From: an uncultured Sphingorhabdus sp.
GTDB taxonomy: Bacteria > Pseudomonadota > Alphaproteobacteria > Sphingomonadales > Sphingomonadaceae
DNA: 16,081 bases
Reading direction: 5' to 3'
Assembly: GCA_937873665.1 (NCBI GenBank)
Contig: CALMYW010000480.1
Location: 1-16,081 of the forward strand
Numbering within the stretch: position 1 is the stretch's first letter; each line of letters opens with the position of its first letter. Shown here one piece after another: positions 15,295-16,081 of this stretch. The position numbers and the translations under genes are program-made. Below the pieces are notes generated by a model. That model made no database searches and was not told the DNA's origin. It worked only from the letters and a program-made list of their open reading frames with translations.

Positions 15295-16029
15295 GGTCTC
15301 GGCCTTTGCATACCATTCGTGCCCCGCAGGGAGGTCCCCAAGCTCGATGTGGACAGCGCCCAACAAAGTGCATGGTCTATAGTCGCTTGAGGTCAGTTGA
15401 TGCGCTTCGCTTGCCAGTGCCTTCGCCTCGTCGAGGCGGCGCAGGTCACGCATTGCTCCGCCACGCGTTGTCGCCAAGGCCGACCTAAGTTTGGGATTTG
15501 ATCCGACCTTTGCCAAGGCCGCGTCGGTCAGACGCAAAGCTCGCTCCGGTTCACCAGCCTTACGCCAATGCCCGCTCGCATTCACGGCATTCCAGGGATC
15601 ACCGCTGCTTTCCCATGCTTTGGTCAGGGCTTCGGCTTCCAACGCATGCCAGGCTCTCTGCAGTTCGTCGGTCCAGCAGTAATCGGCCTCGGTCTTGAGC
15701 CATGCGAGGTCCTCGACAGTGAGGCGTTGCCCGGTGGCGACCTGCCTGAGTAGCGCCATCACGCGCCGATAATCTTCGCTTTCGATATATCCCACGCCGA
15801 AGCGTTGCCGCAGTTCCTTGGCCTCTCGATTTCGACGGAGGGCGGGGTCATTAGCCATGGCGGCGAAGGTTGCCTTGACCGCAGCGGCTCTGGCATCAGC
15901 GCGTTCCGCCAATTCTGCCGCATCCTTCACGGCCTTGACCGAAGCCTCTTCAATGCGCGCGGCTTGCTCCTGCTCGGCCGCGGCCTGAAACTCTCCCAGG
16001 GTTGCCTTACCGTCCGTCAAGGTGACGAG
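15291..16029 (-). pseudogene. TPR-like protein of unknown function, fragment cut by an IS at each end
   Basis: About 246 codons of continuous frame with no native start or stop. The N-terminal part (LTDGKATLGEFQAAAEQEQA, then Ala/Glu-rich to about residue 75) looks like a coiled coil. The C-terminal part has degenerate tetratricopeptide helices: WNAVNASGHWRKAGEPERAL, then RGGAMRDLRRLDEAKALASEA, then LLGAVHIELGDLPAGHEWYA. The upstream end is an IS6-type terminal repeat at 16030; the codons before it (MPHVCNRA) are IS-derived. The downstream end reads into the IS701 right end, which supplies an artificial tail ALLWQKFG and stop. I do not recognise the family. It is convergent with the catabolic cluster and not obviously part of it. 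Confidence 0.6.
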
Positions 16030-16081
16030 GGCTCTGTTGCAAACATGGGGCACGGCCGCGCGGCGTCACCCAGTTGGGGGA
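16030..16081. mobile_element. Terminal end of an IS6-family element (runs off the right edge)
   Basis: GGCTCTGTTGCAAA (16030-16043) is the 14-bp terminal inverted repeat characteristic of IS6-family elements of the IS26/IS6100 type. Only 52 bp are in view. The bases after the repeat do not match what I recall of IS6100 itself, so it is a different member. No transposase coding is visible. Confidence 0.7.

Noticed and set aside
16030..16081. Naming the right-edge element IS6100
   Set aside because: The 14-bp terminal repeat fits, but the following bases differ from the IS6100 ends as I remember them; only the family is claimed.
1..16081. CRISPR arrays, tRNA or rRNA genes, replication origin
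   Set aside because: No regularly spaced repeats, no cloverleaf or rRNA-like sequence and no iteron or DnaA-box cluster was seen by eye.

Overview
The window reads as an accessory catabolic region of a GC-rich alphaproteobacterium, most likely a sphingomonad. That placement is inferred from base composition, the IS types and the protein flavour; no rRNA or housekeeping gene is present to confirm it. A compact ten-gene block (about 858-13845) is bracketed by insertion sequences: the 3' part of an IS1380-family element on the left, and on the right an IS701-family element followed by the edge of an IS6-family element.

The ten genes form two divergent operons that share a control region at about 8383-8543. 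Reading leftward from it are an aldehyde dehydrogenase, a fused enoyl-CoA hydratase/3-hydroxyacyl-CoA dehydrogenase, a 3-oxoadipyl-CoA-type thiolase, an HSL-family alpha/beta hydrolase and a cyclohexanone-type Baeyer-Villiger monooxygenase. Reading rightward are an IclR regulator, an acyl-CoA dehydrogenase, an iron-type alcohol dehydrogenase, a CaiB/BaiF CoA-transferase and an AraC regulator.

Together the enzymes make a near-complete route from a cyclic ketone to central metabolism. Ketone to lactone is the monooxygenase, lactone to hydroxyacid the hydrolase, hydroxyacid to oxoacid the Fe-ADH, and oxoacid to dicarboxylate the ALDH. The dicarboxylate is then activated by the CoA-transferase and degraded by the acyl-CoA dehydrogenase, the fused hydratase/dehydrogenase and the thiolase. 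With cyclohexanone as substrate the intermediates would be epsilon-caprolactone, 6-hydroxyhexanoate, 6-oxohexanoate, adipate, adipyl-CoA and 3-oxoadipyl-CoA, ending in succinyl-CoA plus acetyl-CoA. The known Acinetobacter chn cluster stops at adipate, whereas here the dicarboxylate beta-oxidation genes are interleaved with the upper pathway. A cyclohexanol dehydrogenase (chnA) and a transporter are not in the window.

The divergent promoter carries four alternating GCGGAA/TTCCGC half-sites next to a perfect TTGACA -35, a good candidate IclR operator. The AraC gene is strikingly AT-richer than its neighbours.

The IS701-family element is complete at its ends (16-bp perfect inverted repeats, CTAG on both sides), but its transposase is broken by three separate +1 lesions. 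To its right lies a fragment of a TPR-like gene, cut by the IS701 element at its 3' end and by an IS6-type end at its 5' end.
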